Below are positions 12,739 to 20,258 of a stretch of DNA of 22,861 bases, one piece after another. The notes under the pieces were generated by a model that saw only the letters and a program-made list of their open reading frames with translations, was not told where the DNA came from and ran no database searches. Every line of letters begins with the position of its first letter. Within the stretch, counting starts at the first letter, position 1. The DNA is from an uncultured Clostridia bacterium (GTDB lineage: Bacteria > Bacillota > Clostridia > Christensenellales > CAG-138), in the NCBI GenBank assembly GCA_937915925.1, contig CALGGM010000145.1, positions 1 to 22,861 of the forward strand, given 5' to 3'. The position numbers and the translations under genes were made by a program.

Positions 12739-13431
12739 CTATAGAATTTTTTTCGGAATGAAATTGAGATGATCGGCGGAAACAAAATGATACATGACCC
12801 CGTCGCACGCCCCGTTGAACGCATAACGGTGCGACGCGCCGTGCAGATGTCCGTACACGACGTTCTTGACGCCCGCCGCCTCGAACCGTTCGGCAAACGC
12901 GCTCTTCTCGCCATTCTCGGAAAACGGCGGATAATGCAGCATTCCGATCGATTCGACGCCGCTTGGAAGAGCCTTCAAGGAAAGGTCGAGACGAATCAGC
13001 TCGCGTTCATAAAGCTTTCTGTCGGCGTTCTCCTTGAAATGCGAGGACTGCGGCACGGTCCAACCGCGCGTGCCGCAGACGAACAGATCGCCGAACCGGA
13101 AGACGTCGTTCTGCAGCGCGTATGTTTTGTTCTTCAGCACGTTTCTTACCTGCGTCACGCTCTGCCACCAGTAGTCGTGATTGCCGCGAAGAAGAAGCTT
13201 CGTGCCATTTAAGCTTGCGATCATGTCAAGATCCGCGATCGCGTCGTTCAGGTACATCGCCCAGCTGATGTCGCCGGGGATCAGAACAAGATCATCGTCT
13301 TTTACGATGTCCTGCCATGCCTCACGGATCCTGTTTGCGTGATCCTTCCAATGCGAGCCGAATACGTCCATTGCCTTGTTTGGAACGGACAGACTCAGAT
13401 GCAGATCACCGATGGCATAGACGTGGGGCAT
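12739..13431 (-). CDS. Calcineurin-like metallophosphoesterase
   Basis: The product is 230 residues. All metal-site blocks of the fold are present: D9-x-H11 (IGDLHLS), D54 (GDISWAM), N84-H85-D86 (RGNHDYWW), H166 (MLHYPPF) and H195/H197 (GHLHGASH). The substrate is unknown; relatives include phosphodiesterases and protein phosphatases. The start at 13431 gives the family N-terminus MPHVYAIGDLHLS; the ribosome site is weak. An in-frame start at 13554 would overlap the upstream zinc-ribbon gene with non-conserved sequence. It sits between the zinc-ribbon gene (37 bases upstream) and the LRR lipoprotein. Confidence 0.92.
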   Translation of the reverse strand: MPHVYAIGDLHLSLSVPNKAMDVFGSHWKDHANRIREAWQDIVKDDDLVLIPGDISWAMYLNDAIADLDMIASLNGTKLLLRGNHDYWWQSVTQVRNVLKNKTYALQNDVFRFGDLFVCGTRGWTVPQSSHFKENADRKLYERELIRLDLSLKALPSGVESIGMLHYPPFSENGEKSAFAERFEAAGVKNVVYGHLHGASHRYAFNGACDGVMYHFVSADHLNFIPKKIL

Positions 13432-13468
13432 ACGCTTCTCGCTTTCTGAAAAATAAAGGAGGAAGGGT

Positions 13469-13762
13469 TTATTCTTCCTCGTCGTTTTCGGAAATATCCT
13501 CTTCCAAAGGATCTTCCGCTTCGTCCGCGCGGATCTTATCCGCAAGGACTTCAAGGTTTGCCTGACGCTTTTGTTCCTTCAGGCATTCCTCGCACAAGTC
13601 GCGTCCGGGCAGCGCCGGATTTTCCCCGCATTCGCTGCACATCACGACTTCGTCCTCCGCCTTCGGCGCGCGTCTTCTGGTGCGTTCCGCCGCACAGACG
13701 CGGCACATGGTTTCCGTACCGCGGATATAGTTCAATTCACAAATCGGGCATTTTCTGAGCAT
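13469..13762 (-). CDS. Small protein with two double-Cys zinc ribbons and an acidic tail
   Basis: The product is 97 residues. Four CxxC pairs are visible: CPIC (5-8), CRVC (20-23), CSEC (42-45) and CEEC (57-60), which could make two four-Cys zinc knuckles. The last 25 residues are strongly acidic (EDPLEEDISENDEEE). A basic TRRRAPK stretch separates the two ribbons. Similar small zinc-ribbon proteins occur in Clostridia, but I do not recognise a defined function. It is the first gene after a promoter with a perfect -35 box; the metallophosphoesterase and LRR genes follow. Confidence 0.8.
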   Translation of the reverse strand: MLRKCPICELNYIRGTETMCRVCAAERTRRRAPKAEDEVVMCSECGENPALPGRDLCEECLKEQKRQANLEVLADKIRADEAEDPLEEDISENDEEE

Positions 13763-13798
13763 GTTATATGAATACCTCGCCTGTAGATTTCAAAGCAT

Positions 13799-13827
13799 AG
13801 TATGCAAAGGAAGACGGCTCCTGTCAA
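13799..13827 (-). promoter_or_regulatory. Promoter of the zinc-ribbon/phosphoesterase/LRR operon
   Basis: Minus-strand TTGACA (13827-13822, exact consensus), 17 bases, CATACT (13804-13799). The start point would be near 13792 and the leader about 30 bases. TACTAT two bases further on is an alternative -10 with a 19-base spacer. Confidence 0.7.
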
Positions 13828-13835
13828 GTCCTTTT

Positions 13836-14459
13836 TTATGCTTCGTCGGAATCTTTTTGGATTTTTTCGCTGTCACTGACGATCTGACCGATCCGAACGA
13901 GCAATTCTTCCTTTCCGTCGCCGGTCTCCGAGGAGAACGGGATCGCAAACGGCGGCGCGCCGAGCTGCTTTGCCCGCGCGTTTGCTTCCTGTTTTCTTTT
14001 GGATCTTGCGATCTTGTCCGCCTTGGTCGCGATCAGCGTATACGGAATGCCGTAATATATCAGATAGCGGAACATCTGAAGATCGTCCTGCGTCGGAGCG
14101 TGGCGAATGTCGATCAGCATCAGAAGGTGCCTGACCCGCCCGCTTCCGAGGTATCGCTCCAAAAGCTCGCCCCAGCTTTTCTGTTCGGTTTTGGACGCCT
14201 TTGCAAACCCGTAGCCCGGCAGATCCACGAGATAGAATTCCTTATTTAACAGAAAGAAATTCACAAGCCGCGTCTTGCCCGGCTGCGAGGAGGTCTTTGC
14301 GAGCTTTTTATTGTTCGCAAGCAGATTGATGAGGCTCGATTTGCCGACGTTCGACTTTCCGACGATCGCGATCTCGCAGGGAAGCGGAGAAGGATAGTTT
14401 CCTTCCAACCCTGCGCTTACGACAAATTCCGCCTTTTTGATGATGAATTGTTCTTCCAT
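13836..14459 (-). CDS. engB: Ribosome biogenesis GTPase EngB (YsxC/YihA)
   Basis: The product is 207 residues, the standard length. EngB is an essential small GTPase needed for assembly of the large ribosomal subunit. GTP-binding motifs are clear: G1 GKSNVGKSS (about 34-42), the switch region SSQPGKTR, G3 DLPGYGFAKA, G4 TKADK and G5 FSSETGDG. The start at 14459 lies six bases after a TATACT -10 box and has no strong ribosome site, so the mRNA may be leaderless or nearly so. A longer in-frame start at 14555 would lie upstream of the promoter. It is divergent from the mreB-like gene. In many Bacillota engB follows lon and clpX; neither is here. Confidence 0.95.
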   Translation of the reverse strand: MEEQFIIKKAEFVVSAGLEGNYPSPLPCEIAIVGKSNVGKSSLINLLANNKKLAKTSSQPGKTRLVNFFLLNKEFYLVDLPGYGFAKASKTEQKSWGELLERYLGSGRVRHLLMLIDIRHAPTQDDLQMFRYLIYYGIPYTLIATKADKIARSKRKQEANARAKQLGAPPFAIPFSSETGDGKEELLVRIGQIVSDSEKIQKDSDEA

Positions 14460-14465
14460 ATGCCC

Positions 14466-14494
14466 AGTATATCGTGAAAATTCACATTTCGCAA
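14466..14494 (-). promoter_or_regulatory. Promoter of engB
   Basis: Minus-strand TTGCGA (14494-14489), 17 bases, TATACT (14471-14466), with the ATG six bases after the -10 box. The spacer contains GTGAA-aa-TTCAC. The geometry closely matches the AEC promoter at 1988-2016. Confidence 0.7.
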
Positions 14495-14536
14495 TATGTT
14501 CGTTTACACTTTCTTCATCGGTTTTTTGAAACAAGG

Positions 14537-14555
14537 TGGTACAATTATGGTACAA
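14537..14555. promoter_or_regulatory. Direct repeats TGGTACAA upstream of the mreB-like gene
   Basis: TGGTACAA occurs at 14537-14544 and 14548-14555, spaced by 11 bases, about one helix turn. They lie between TTGAAA (14526-14531) and TATAGT (14557-14562), the best promoter-like elements for the mreB operon. They may be an operator or part of an unusual promoter. Confidence 0.4.
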
Positions 14556-14590
14556 GTATAGTGAGCCGCAGAGTCGGCGAAAGGATCAAA

Positions 14591-15628
14591 ATGGGACTGT
14601 TTCATTCATCGGATATCGGACTGGATCTCGGCACGAGCAATGTGCTTGCCTATGTACGCGGCAAGGGCATCGTTCTGCGCGAGCCGAACATCGCCGCGGT
14701 GGAGCGCGGCACGGGCAAGATTGCCGCGATCGGACAGGAAGCGAAGGAGCTTGTCGGCAGAGCGCCGGATAATCTGATGATCGTTCGACCGATGCAGGAC
14801 GGCGTGGTGTCCAACTTCGACGCGACGGAGCGCATGCTGACGCTGTTTTTCAACCGCATCGTCGGCAGCCGCATCTTCTTTAAGCCGCGTGCGGTCGTGG
14901 CGGTCCCGTCGATGGCGACCGAGGTGGAAAAGCGTGCGGTCATCGAAACGACCGAGGGCGCGGGCGCGCGGTACACATTTCTGATCGAGGAGCCCGTGGC
15001 GGCGGCGATCGGCGCGGGGCTCGACATCAACGAGCCGAAGGCGAATATCGTTTTAGACATCGGCGCGGGAACCTGCGACATGGTCGTGACCTCGATGGGC
15101 AAGGCGGTGCGGCACGATTCTTTGCGCGTCGGCGGCGACAAATTCGACGCGGCGATCGTGCGGTATTTAAAGCGGCAGCACGGCGTGGTGATCGGCACGC
15201 GCGCCGCGGAGGAATTGAAGATCGCGTACGCGTCGGCGTATCCGAGAAAGGACGAGCTGAAAATGGACGTACGCGGAAGGTCCTTGGGCGGCGGGCTTCC
15301 GATCGCTTTGGAGCTCGGCTCGAACGAGCTGACATTTGCGCTTGCGGAACCGCTTCTGTCGATCGCGGAAGCTTTGAAAGATGTTTTAGAGCAGACGCCG
15401 CCGGAGCTTGCGGGCGATATCGCAACGCGAGGCATCTGTCTGACCGGCGGCGGCGCGCAGCTGTTCGGTCTCGATCAGTATATCGCCGAGCAGATCGGCG
15501 TTCCGTGCTACGTCGCGGAGGATCCGGTCGCGTGCGTGGCGATCGGCTGCGGCAAGGTGCTGGAGGAGCCGAAAAAATATGAGGGTGTGTTATACGACTA
15601 TCGCCGCGGCGATTACTATGAGGAATAA
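14591..15628 (+). CDS. MreB/Mbl-type rod-shape actin homologue
   Basis: The product is 345 residues, the usual length. MreB-family proteins form membrane-associated filaments that guide peptidoglycan synthesis. The ATP site is visible: phosphate 1 IGLDLGTSNVLAYVRGKG (about 9-26), connect 1 around FFKPRAVVAVPSMATEVEKRAV, phosphate 2 LDIGAGTCDMVV (about 155-166) and the adenosine block LTGGGAQLFGLDQY (about 283-296). The N-terminus GLFHSSDIG is short. mreC and mreD do not follow, so this is probably a stand-alone Mbl or MreBH-like paralogue. The gene has AAAGGA before ATG; upstream in-frame codons from 14474 cover the promoter region and are rejected. A WYL regulator follows after 12 bases, likely in the same transcript. 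Confidence 0.93.
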   Translation: MGLFHSSDIGLDLGTSNVLAYVRGKGIVLREPNIAAVERGTGKIAAIGQEAKELVGRAPDNLMIVRPMQDGVVSNFDATERMLTLFFNRIVGSRIFFKPRAVVAVPSMATEVEKRAVIETTEGAGARYTFLIEEPVAAAIGAGLDINEPKANIVLDIGAGTCDMVVTSMGKAVRHDSLRVGGDKFDAAIVRYLKRQHGVVIGTRAAEELKIAYASAYPRKDELKMDVRGRSLGGGLPIALELGSNELTFALAEPLLSIAEALKDVLEQTPPELAGDIATRGICLTGGGAQLFGLDQYIAEQIGVPCYVAEDPVACVAIGCGKVLEEPKKYEGVLYDYRRGDYYEE

Positions 15629-15640
15629 GGGGAGCTCGTT

Positions 15641-16609
15641 ATGACGGAAACGAAAGGAAAAAAAGCGCTGTCGCTGTGCATCCTGCGCGTATTGGAGCAG
15701 CACGCAAACAAGGCGAATCCGCTTTCGACGCGCCATATCATTGAATTGCTTAGAGAGGATCACGGCATGATCGCCGAGCGCAAGGCGGTCGGCCGCAACC
15801 TTCTTCTGCTGCAGGAAATGGGGTTCCCGCTTTCCACCTATCAGGAGAATGGCAAGGGGTATTATCTGAAGACCGACGCGGACAATATCAAGCATGAGCA
15901 CGATCCGATCGCGCTGGACGCTTATCTTCGCGCGCCGCGATCCGACCGTTCCGAGGCGGAGATTTTAAAGCTTCAGGACGAGGTCTCCATCTTCGTGTCC
16001 GAAGCCGAGGTCCGCTCGCAGCCGGAATCGATCTTTTTAACGCTCGATCTTTTGAAGCAGGCGATCGCGGAAAAGCGGCAGATCGGCTTTCTGTACGCGG
16101 TCGTGGAGACGAACGGCAAGAAGGCGCCGCAGCGCGAAACGCCGTTTACGGTCTCGCCCTACGCGCTGTTTTTGGCGGAGGGGTATTACTATGTGATCGT
16201 GTCGATGTCTGGGTACGGCAGGCTTCTGCACTACCGCTGCGATCTGATGGAGCAGGTGACGCTTTCAGATCAGCCGGCGCGCGCGCCCGAAACGCTGATC
16301 GAATGCAGGGACGGGCTCGACGTGGAGGCGTATGTGAACCGCACTATCTATCATACCGACGTGCGCGAGCTGCACACCGTGCTGTGCGCGGGGCATCTGA
16401 CCGGCGAACTATTGGATCGGTTCGGCGAGGCGGTTACCATGCGTCCGGAGGGCGAGACGATCCGCGCGGAGATCGACGCGCCGTGGGAGATGGTGCGGAA
16501 ATTTTTAACGGCAAATCTCAGGCATACGACGCTGCTTGCGCCCGCGTGGCGGCGCGCGCAGATGAGGGAGGAGCTTCTTTCGGCGCTTTCCACCTATCCG
16601 CAGGGCTGA
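15641..16609 (+). CDS. WYL-domain transcriptional regulator
   Basis: The product is 322 residues. The N-terminal part (about 8-80) looks like a winged helix (LCILRVLEQHANKANPLSTRHIIELL, then KAVGRNLLLLQEMGFPLSTY). The WYL domain follows (about 130-215) with an aromatic core FTVSPYALFLAEGYYYVIV in place of the usual P..L....g.WYLva. The C-terminal extension (about 230-320) is the WCX-like region. WYL proteins sense nucleotide or nucleic-acid ligands and regulate transcription, often of DNA-damage or phage-defence genes; the ligand here is unknown. GGGGAG precedes the ATG, 12 bases after the mreB-like gene. Autoregulation of the operon is possible but not shown. Confidence 0.85.
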   Translation: MTETKGKKALSLCILRVLEQHANKANPLSTRHIIELLREDHGMIAERKAVGRNLLLLQEMGFPLSTYQENGKGYYLKTDADNIKHEHDPIALDAYLRAPRSDRSEAEILKLQDEVSIFVSEAEVRSQPESIFLTLDLLKQAIAEKRQIGFLYAVVETNGKKAPQRETPFTVSPYALFLAEGYYYVIVSMSGYGRLLHYRCDLMEQVTLSDQPARAPETLIECRDGLDVEAYVNRTIYHTDVRELHTVLCAGHLTGELLDRFGEAVTMRPEGETIRAEIDAPWEMVRKFLTANLRHTTLLAPAWRRAQMREELLSALSTYPQG

Positions 16610-16620
16610 TCGTTTAAGAT

Positions 16621-16650
16621 TTGTCCGCATTTATGACACATTTATATGGT
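16621..16650 (+). promoter_or_regulatory. Weak promoter candidate for the NlpC/P60 gene
   Basis: TTGTCC (16621-16626), an 18-base spacer and TATGGT (16645-16650), 23 bases before the ATG. An overlapping alternative is ATGACA/TAAGAT. No terminator is seen between the WYL gene and this point, so read-through from the mreB operon is also possible. Confidence 0.35.
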
Positions 16651-16673
16651 ATCGTAAGATTGAGGAAAACGGT

Positions 16674-18443
16674 ATGGAGCAACAGGAACATTCATCCGGA
16701 AAGGTGCTTGTAAAAAGCATCCGGCAACAATTTCAGGAGCTGATTCCAAAGAAGCCGCTGCGCATTCTGATCATGATCGCCGCGGCGCTGCTCGCGCTCG
16801 GCGTGATCGTCGGGATCGTCTGCGGCAGTCTGGCGATCGGCAGATGTCAGCAAACGCCGCCGGCGCCCGCCGCGCAGGCAGAGCCGGTCATGAACGTGCA
16901 GCCGGAGGTGGCGCAGCCCGGGCTTCCGAACGATACGGTCGTTTTACGGAAGCCGACCGAGGCGCCGATCACGGAGGCGCCCGAAACGCCCGAGCCGGTG
17001 ATCGCCGAAGCGCCGGAGGAAACGCCCGCGCCGGAGGAGACGCCGCTGCCGCAGCCGGACACGAACTATCTGAACGGCAGGATTCTTCAAAAGGGCGACA
17101 ATGATGAACTGATCCTGACCGTGCAGTCCGTGCTGATGGACCTCGGCTATATGGATTCCGACGAGCCGACCGACTATTTCGGCAATCAGACGCACGACGC
17201 GTTGGTGAGCTTTCAGCGGCACAACGACCTCGTTCCGGACGGCATGCTCGGCGAGGAGACCTATGCGGTGCTGATGAGCCCCGACGCGAAGGAATATGTC
17301 ATGCAGGAGGGCGACGAGGGCGACGACGTCAAGGAGGTGCAGGACCGCCTGTACGAGCTCGGCTATCTCGATAAGGGCAGCCGGACCGCCGTCTTCGGCG
17401 AAAAGACCGCCGCCGCCGTGCGCTCGTTCCAGAGCGCGAACAAGCTCAAGGTCGACGGCAAGGTCGGCGCAAAGACGCTGAACGCGCTGTACTCCGGCGA
17501 CGTCATCGGCAATTACTATAAGTCCGGCGACTCGGACGACAGCATCGTCGCGTATCAGAAAAAGCTCGTGAAGCTCGGCTATCTCGACGCGGACTATGAA
17601 TGCAAGGGCAAGATGGACAGCAAGACCGTCTCCGCGATCAAGATGTTCCAGGAAGCGAACGGGCTTGTGCGGGACGGCTGTCTCGGTCCTGCGACGATGG
17701 AGCAGATCAACTCGAAGAATGCGGTCGCGTACGCGATGCGGCTCGGCATGAGCGGCTCGACGATCAAGGACGCGCAGAAGCGTCTGTATAAGCTCGGCTA
17801 TATCCACTCGAATCAGATCACCGGCTATTACGGCGAGACGACCGAGGAAGCGGTCAAGGAATTTCAGAAGCGCAACAGCCTTTCGCAGAGCGGCGAGATC
17901 AACGCAAAGACGCTCGAAAAGCTGAACAGCGATAAGGCAAAGGCGGCGGCAGGCAGCTCCTCCGGCAGCAAAAAGACGCCGACTCCGAAGCCCGGCGTCA
18001 GCGGCGGCAAGACCACCCCGACCCCGAAGCCGAGCTCGTCCTCGACGAGTGCGAAGGGCGTGGAAAAGCTCATCAAGATCGCGGAAGGAAAGCTCGGCTG
18101 CAAGTATGTCCGCGGCGCAAAGGGTCCGAACACGTTCGACTGCTCCGGCTTTGTGTACTGGTGCTTGAATCAGGCGGGCGTCAAGCAGGGCTACATGACC
18201 AGCATCATCTGGCGCACCTGCTCGAAATATAAGCGCATCAACGCGATGAGCAGCTTGAAGCGCGGCGACATCCTCGTGTTCAAGGGCAAGTCGATGGACA
18301 CCGGCCACGTCGGGATCTACCTCGGCGACGGCAAGATGATCGACGCATCGTCCTCGCGCGGACAGGTCCGCATCACTGAGAACATTCTAAAGAGCGCCTA
18401 CTGGAACGAACACTTCCTGATGGCGTACCGCATCTGGGACTGA
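16674..18443 (+). CDS. NlpC/P60 peptidoglycan hydrolase with four PGB1 domains
   Basis: The product is 589 residues. A membrane anchor lies at about 29-50 with a short cytoplasmic N-terminus. A Pro/Glu/Thr-rich linker spans about 60-130. Four peptidoglycan-binding-1 repeats follow (about 138-201, 211-273, 283-345 and 356-417), each with the LxxLGY and Fxxx(T/D)xxAVxxFQ pattern. A Lys/Pro/Ser linker (about 420-460) leads to the C-terminal NlpC/P60 domain (about 462-589). The catalytic pair is C490 in FDCSGFVYW and H545 in TGHVGIYLG. The enzyme would cut D-Glu-DAP (or similar) peptide bonds in the wall. A GAGG ribosome site precedes the ATG. A type II membrane-anchored layout with four PGB1 domains before the catalytic domain could place the active site far into the wall. 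Confidence 0.93.
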   Translation: MEQQEHSSGKVLVKSIRQQFQELIPKKPLRILIMIAAALLALGVIVGIVCGSLAIGRCQQTPPAPAAQAEPVMNVQPEVAQPGLPNDTVVLRKPTEAPITEAPETPEPVIAEAPEETPAPEETPLPQPDTNYLNGRILQKGDNDELILTVQSVLMDLGYMDSDEPTDYFGNQTHDALVSFQRHNDLVPDGMLGEETYAVLMSPDAKEYVMQEGDEGDDVKEVQDRLYELGYLDKGSRTAVFGEKTAAAVRSFQSANKLKVDGKVGAKTLNALYSGDVIGNYYKSGDSDDSIVAYQKKLVKLGYLDADYECKGKMDSKTVSAIKMFQEANGLVRDGCLGPATMEQINSKNAVAYAMRLGMSGSTIKDAQKRLYKLGYIHSNQITGYYGETTEEAVKEFQKRNSLSQSGEINAKTLEKLNSDKAKAAAGSSSGSKKTPTPKPGVSGGKTTPTPKPSSSSTSAKGVEKLIKIAEGKLGCKYVRGAKGPNTFDCSGFVYWCLNQAGVKQGYMTSIIWRTCSKYKRINAMSSLKRGDILVFKGKSMDTGHVGIYLGDGKMIDASSSRGQVRITENILKSAYWNEHFLMAYRIWD

Positions 18444-18456
18444 GAAAAAAACATCA

Positions 18457-18489
18457 CCGGCTTGCCGACGATCGGCAGGTCGGTTTTTT
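18457..18489 (+). terminator. Intrinsic terminator of the NlpC/P60 gene
   Basis: CCGGCTTGCCGA (18457-18468) pairs with TCGGCAGGTCGG (18472-18483) with two G-U pairs, then TTTTTT. It follows the stop codon by 13 bases. Confidence 0.92.
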
Positions 18490-18600
18490 AATCCTCCTCA
18501 GTCACCTGTCGGTGCCAGCTCCCCCTAACGGGGGCGCTCGTTTACTGCTGTAGGGGGCGACGACCCCGGCGCCCCGGGGAAGAGAAAAGAGAAGAGAGAA
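18490..18600. repeat. Decayed copies of GC-rich intergenic repeat elements
   Basis: CCTCAGTCACC...GCCAGCTCCCCC (18499-18528) resembles one arm of the inverted-repeat element at 18711-18837 read on the other strand. It is followed by a TAGGGGGCGACGACCCC segment (18551-18567) of the kind related to the hairpin at 11243. No gene is visible here. Confidence 0.45.
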
Positions 18601-18671
18601 AAGAAACAGACTGTTGGGAAGGGAGGCAGAAGAGGCACTTTGTAAAGGGTGGTTTTCAACCAAGATAATTT

Positions 18672-18704
18672 GGCGGAGGGGATACGGCAATCCTCCGCCT
18701 TTTT
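18672..18704 (+). terminator. Terminator-like hairpin in the gene-free region
   Basis: GGCGGAGG (18672-18679) pairs with CCTCCGCC (18692-18699), followed by TTTTT. No gene directly upstream uses it, so it may be part of a repeat element or a remnant. Confidence 0.65.
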
Positions 18705-18710
18705 GTAACT

Positions 18711-18837
18711 TGGCTCCCCTGTGTAAGGGGAGCTGTCGAGGCTTGCCGAGACTGAGGGGTTGTAAAGTCGGTGTGCCTGCACGGAACAACCCTTCCGTCA
18801 GCCTACGGCTGCCACCTCCCCTTACACAGGGGAGGCA
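18711..18837. repeat. Long imperfect inverted repeat (MITE-like, no coding capacity)
   Basis: The left arm begins TGGCTCCCCTGTGTAAGGGG (18711 onward) and the right arm ends CCCCTTACACAGGGGAGGCA (to about 18837). The arms are about 50 bases and themselves contain smaller hairpins. The centre (about 18760-18786) is not repeated. It resembles the common GC-rich palindromic elements of Clostridia and, in overall plan, the element at 11120-11218. Confidence 0.75.
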
Positions 18838-19080
18838 AGAACGACTGCACTCGAAGAGCACACTTACTCACCACTTGCGGCGGTGTTACATGCTCTTGCG
18901 AGCAAACAAAAACCTCCCGAAAAATTTGTTTCCCGGAAGGTAGGCGTTTGTTTGTTTCCGTCAAAAACCGACTGTGCTGTTGAAATGCCCCTTGGCAGAA
19001 TGCCTCCGAATCCACGTTTTCGCGAGGGAACTATACTAACGTATGTGACCGAGAGAAAACGCGGATAGTTTGCGGCGAAA
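18838..19080. other. Gene-free stretch, no recognised feature
   Basis: No open frame with family-like sequence is present. There are two loose inverted repeats: CCTCCCGAAAAA/TTTCCCGGAAGG (about 18912-18940), and CGTTTTC (19015-19021) with GAAAACG (about 19055-19061) flanking GAACTATACTAACGTATG. The second could be an operator or a decayed element. It may be old mobile-element debris. Confidence 0.4.
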
Positions 19081-19113
19081 TCATAAAAAGAAAGGGCGTT
19101 CTCGCGCCCTTTC
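19081..19113 (-). terminator. Terminator of the GH3/DUF1846/L,D-transpeptidase operon
   Basis: On the minus strand GAAAGGGCG (19113-19105) pairs exactly with CGCCCTTTC (19098-19090), followed by TTTTTATG. It lies about 100 bases after the L,D-transpeptidase stop codon. A second perfect hairpin without a T-run (GGGTTTCC-ggt-GGAAACCC, 19183-19201) lies between the stop codon and this one. Confidence 0.85.
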
Positions 19114-19211
19114 ATCCTGCAAGTGTTCATTTGAATCTGCTCGCCGCAAACGGTCTGACCCCTTCTACGACAGTCTGAGGAAGGGTTTCCGGTGGAAACC
19201 CCTCCTATATT

Positions 19212-20255
19212 TTACGGATTTTCCGTATTCAGCAGCAGATACGGATTGTTCGGGTCCGGGTCGGTCGGGTCCCAGCCGTAGCCGTTTTTGTCGGTGTACG
19301 GCTCCTCCCAGATGACGGCGGGCGGCTTCGGCGGCTCGGGTCCGTTGTCCTTCACCACGCGCACGGAGACCTTCTCGTTCGCGGACAGGTCATAGATCCA
19401 CTTCGCGTCCGCGACTGTGACGCGCACGCAACCGTCCGACGCGACCGTGCCGAGCTTTTCGTACTTATGCATGTCGCACATGCGGTGCGCCTTTGCCTTG
19501 TCGCGTCCGGCATTGATGCTGATCGGCACGGAATGGAACAGATAATGCCCCTTAAACCGGCATGCATAAAAGCCGTAGCAGCTCGTGTCGCCCGTGCCGA
19601 GCGGGTGATACGTGTATCGGTCGGAAATGCGATACTTGGTGCTGGTCGGCGTTTCGTGGTTCTTGCGTCCGGTGGAGCAGATCATCACTCGAAGCTCGAC
19701 CCACTCGCCATCCTGCGCTTCATATCCCACGACGCTCTGCGAACCGAGATATACGACGAGCAGCTTTTCGCCGTTCTTTTTCGGAACGTCGGTCGGCGTG
19801 TACCACGGCACGGTGGGAACGAAATCGGCGGGCGTTTCGCCCAAGGCGACCGCGCCGGTCTCGTCGCACGGATAGAAGCACGGCTCCGTTTCGCCGACCG
19901 AGCCGTAGGCGAAGAATGCGCCGTCCGCATCCCTGCGGATCACGCCCGGCAGGGACGATGCGGTATAGCCGTTTTTCACGCGGGACGTTTCCGGCAGCGC
20001 GAGCGAAACGAACGGATCCGGCTCGGGTGTGGGCTCCGGCGTCGGCTCAGGCGTGGGCGCTTCGGTGGGTTCCGGCGTCGGCTCTTTGGTCGGCGCTTCG
20101 GTCGGAACGGGCGTAACGAACAGGATCTCCTCCTCTGCGGCGGCTTCCGGCGCGGGGCTGATGATCGCGTCGGCAGCGGGGATCGGCTCGGACGGCGTTG
20201 CGCAGCCGAGCAGCAGAAGCACGCAGGCAAGAAGGAGAATGAAAATGCGTTTCAT
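19212..20255 (-). CDS. Lipoprotein L,D-transpeptidase (YkuD domain)
   Basis: The product is 347 residues. The lipoprotein signal ends LLLLGC with C18 as the lipid site. A Pro-Thr-Glu linker covers about 46-80. The YkuD catalytic domain is about 162-300, with H241 (YLFHSV), H263 and the active-site motif SDGCVR, C276 as nucleophile. In most family members the residue before Gly is His (SHGCVR); here it is Asp. L,D-transpeptidases form 3-3 cross-links in peptidoglycan or attach proteins. A C-terminal tail (about 310-347), rich in Pro, Asp, Asn and aromatic residues, has no known domain. The start follows the DUF1846 stop codon by three bases with no ribosome site, so translation is coupled. It is the last gene of the operon. 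Confidence 0.92.
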   Translation of the reverse strand: MKRIFILLLACVLLLLGCATPSEPIPAADAIISPAPEAAAEEEILFVTPVPTEAPTKEPTPEPTEAPTPEPTPEPTPEPDPFVSLALPETSRVKNGYTASSLPGVIRRDADGAFFAYGSVGETEPCFYPCDETGAVALGETPADFVPTVPWYTPTDVPKKNGEKLLVVYLGSQSVVGYEAQDGEWVELRVMICSTGRKNHETPTSTKYRISDRYTYHPLGTGDTSCYGFYACRFKGHYLFHSVPISINAGRDKAKAHRMCDMHKYEKLGTVASDGCVRVTVADAKWIYDLSANEKVSVRVVKDNGPEPPKPPAVIWEEPYTDKNGYGWDPTDPDPNNPYLLLNTENP

Positions 20256-20258
20256 AGG

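Noticed and set aside
16944..18308. 454-codon minus-strand open frame opposite the NlpC/P60 gene
   Set aside because: It mirrors the repeated PGB1 coding sequence; composition is typical of GC-rich antisense frames.
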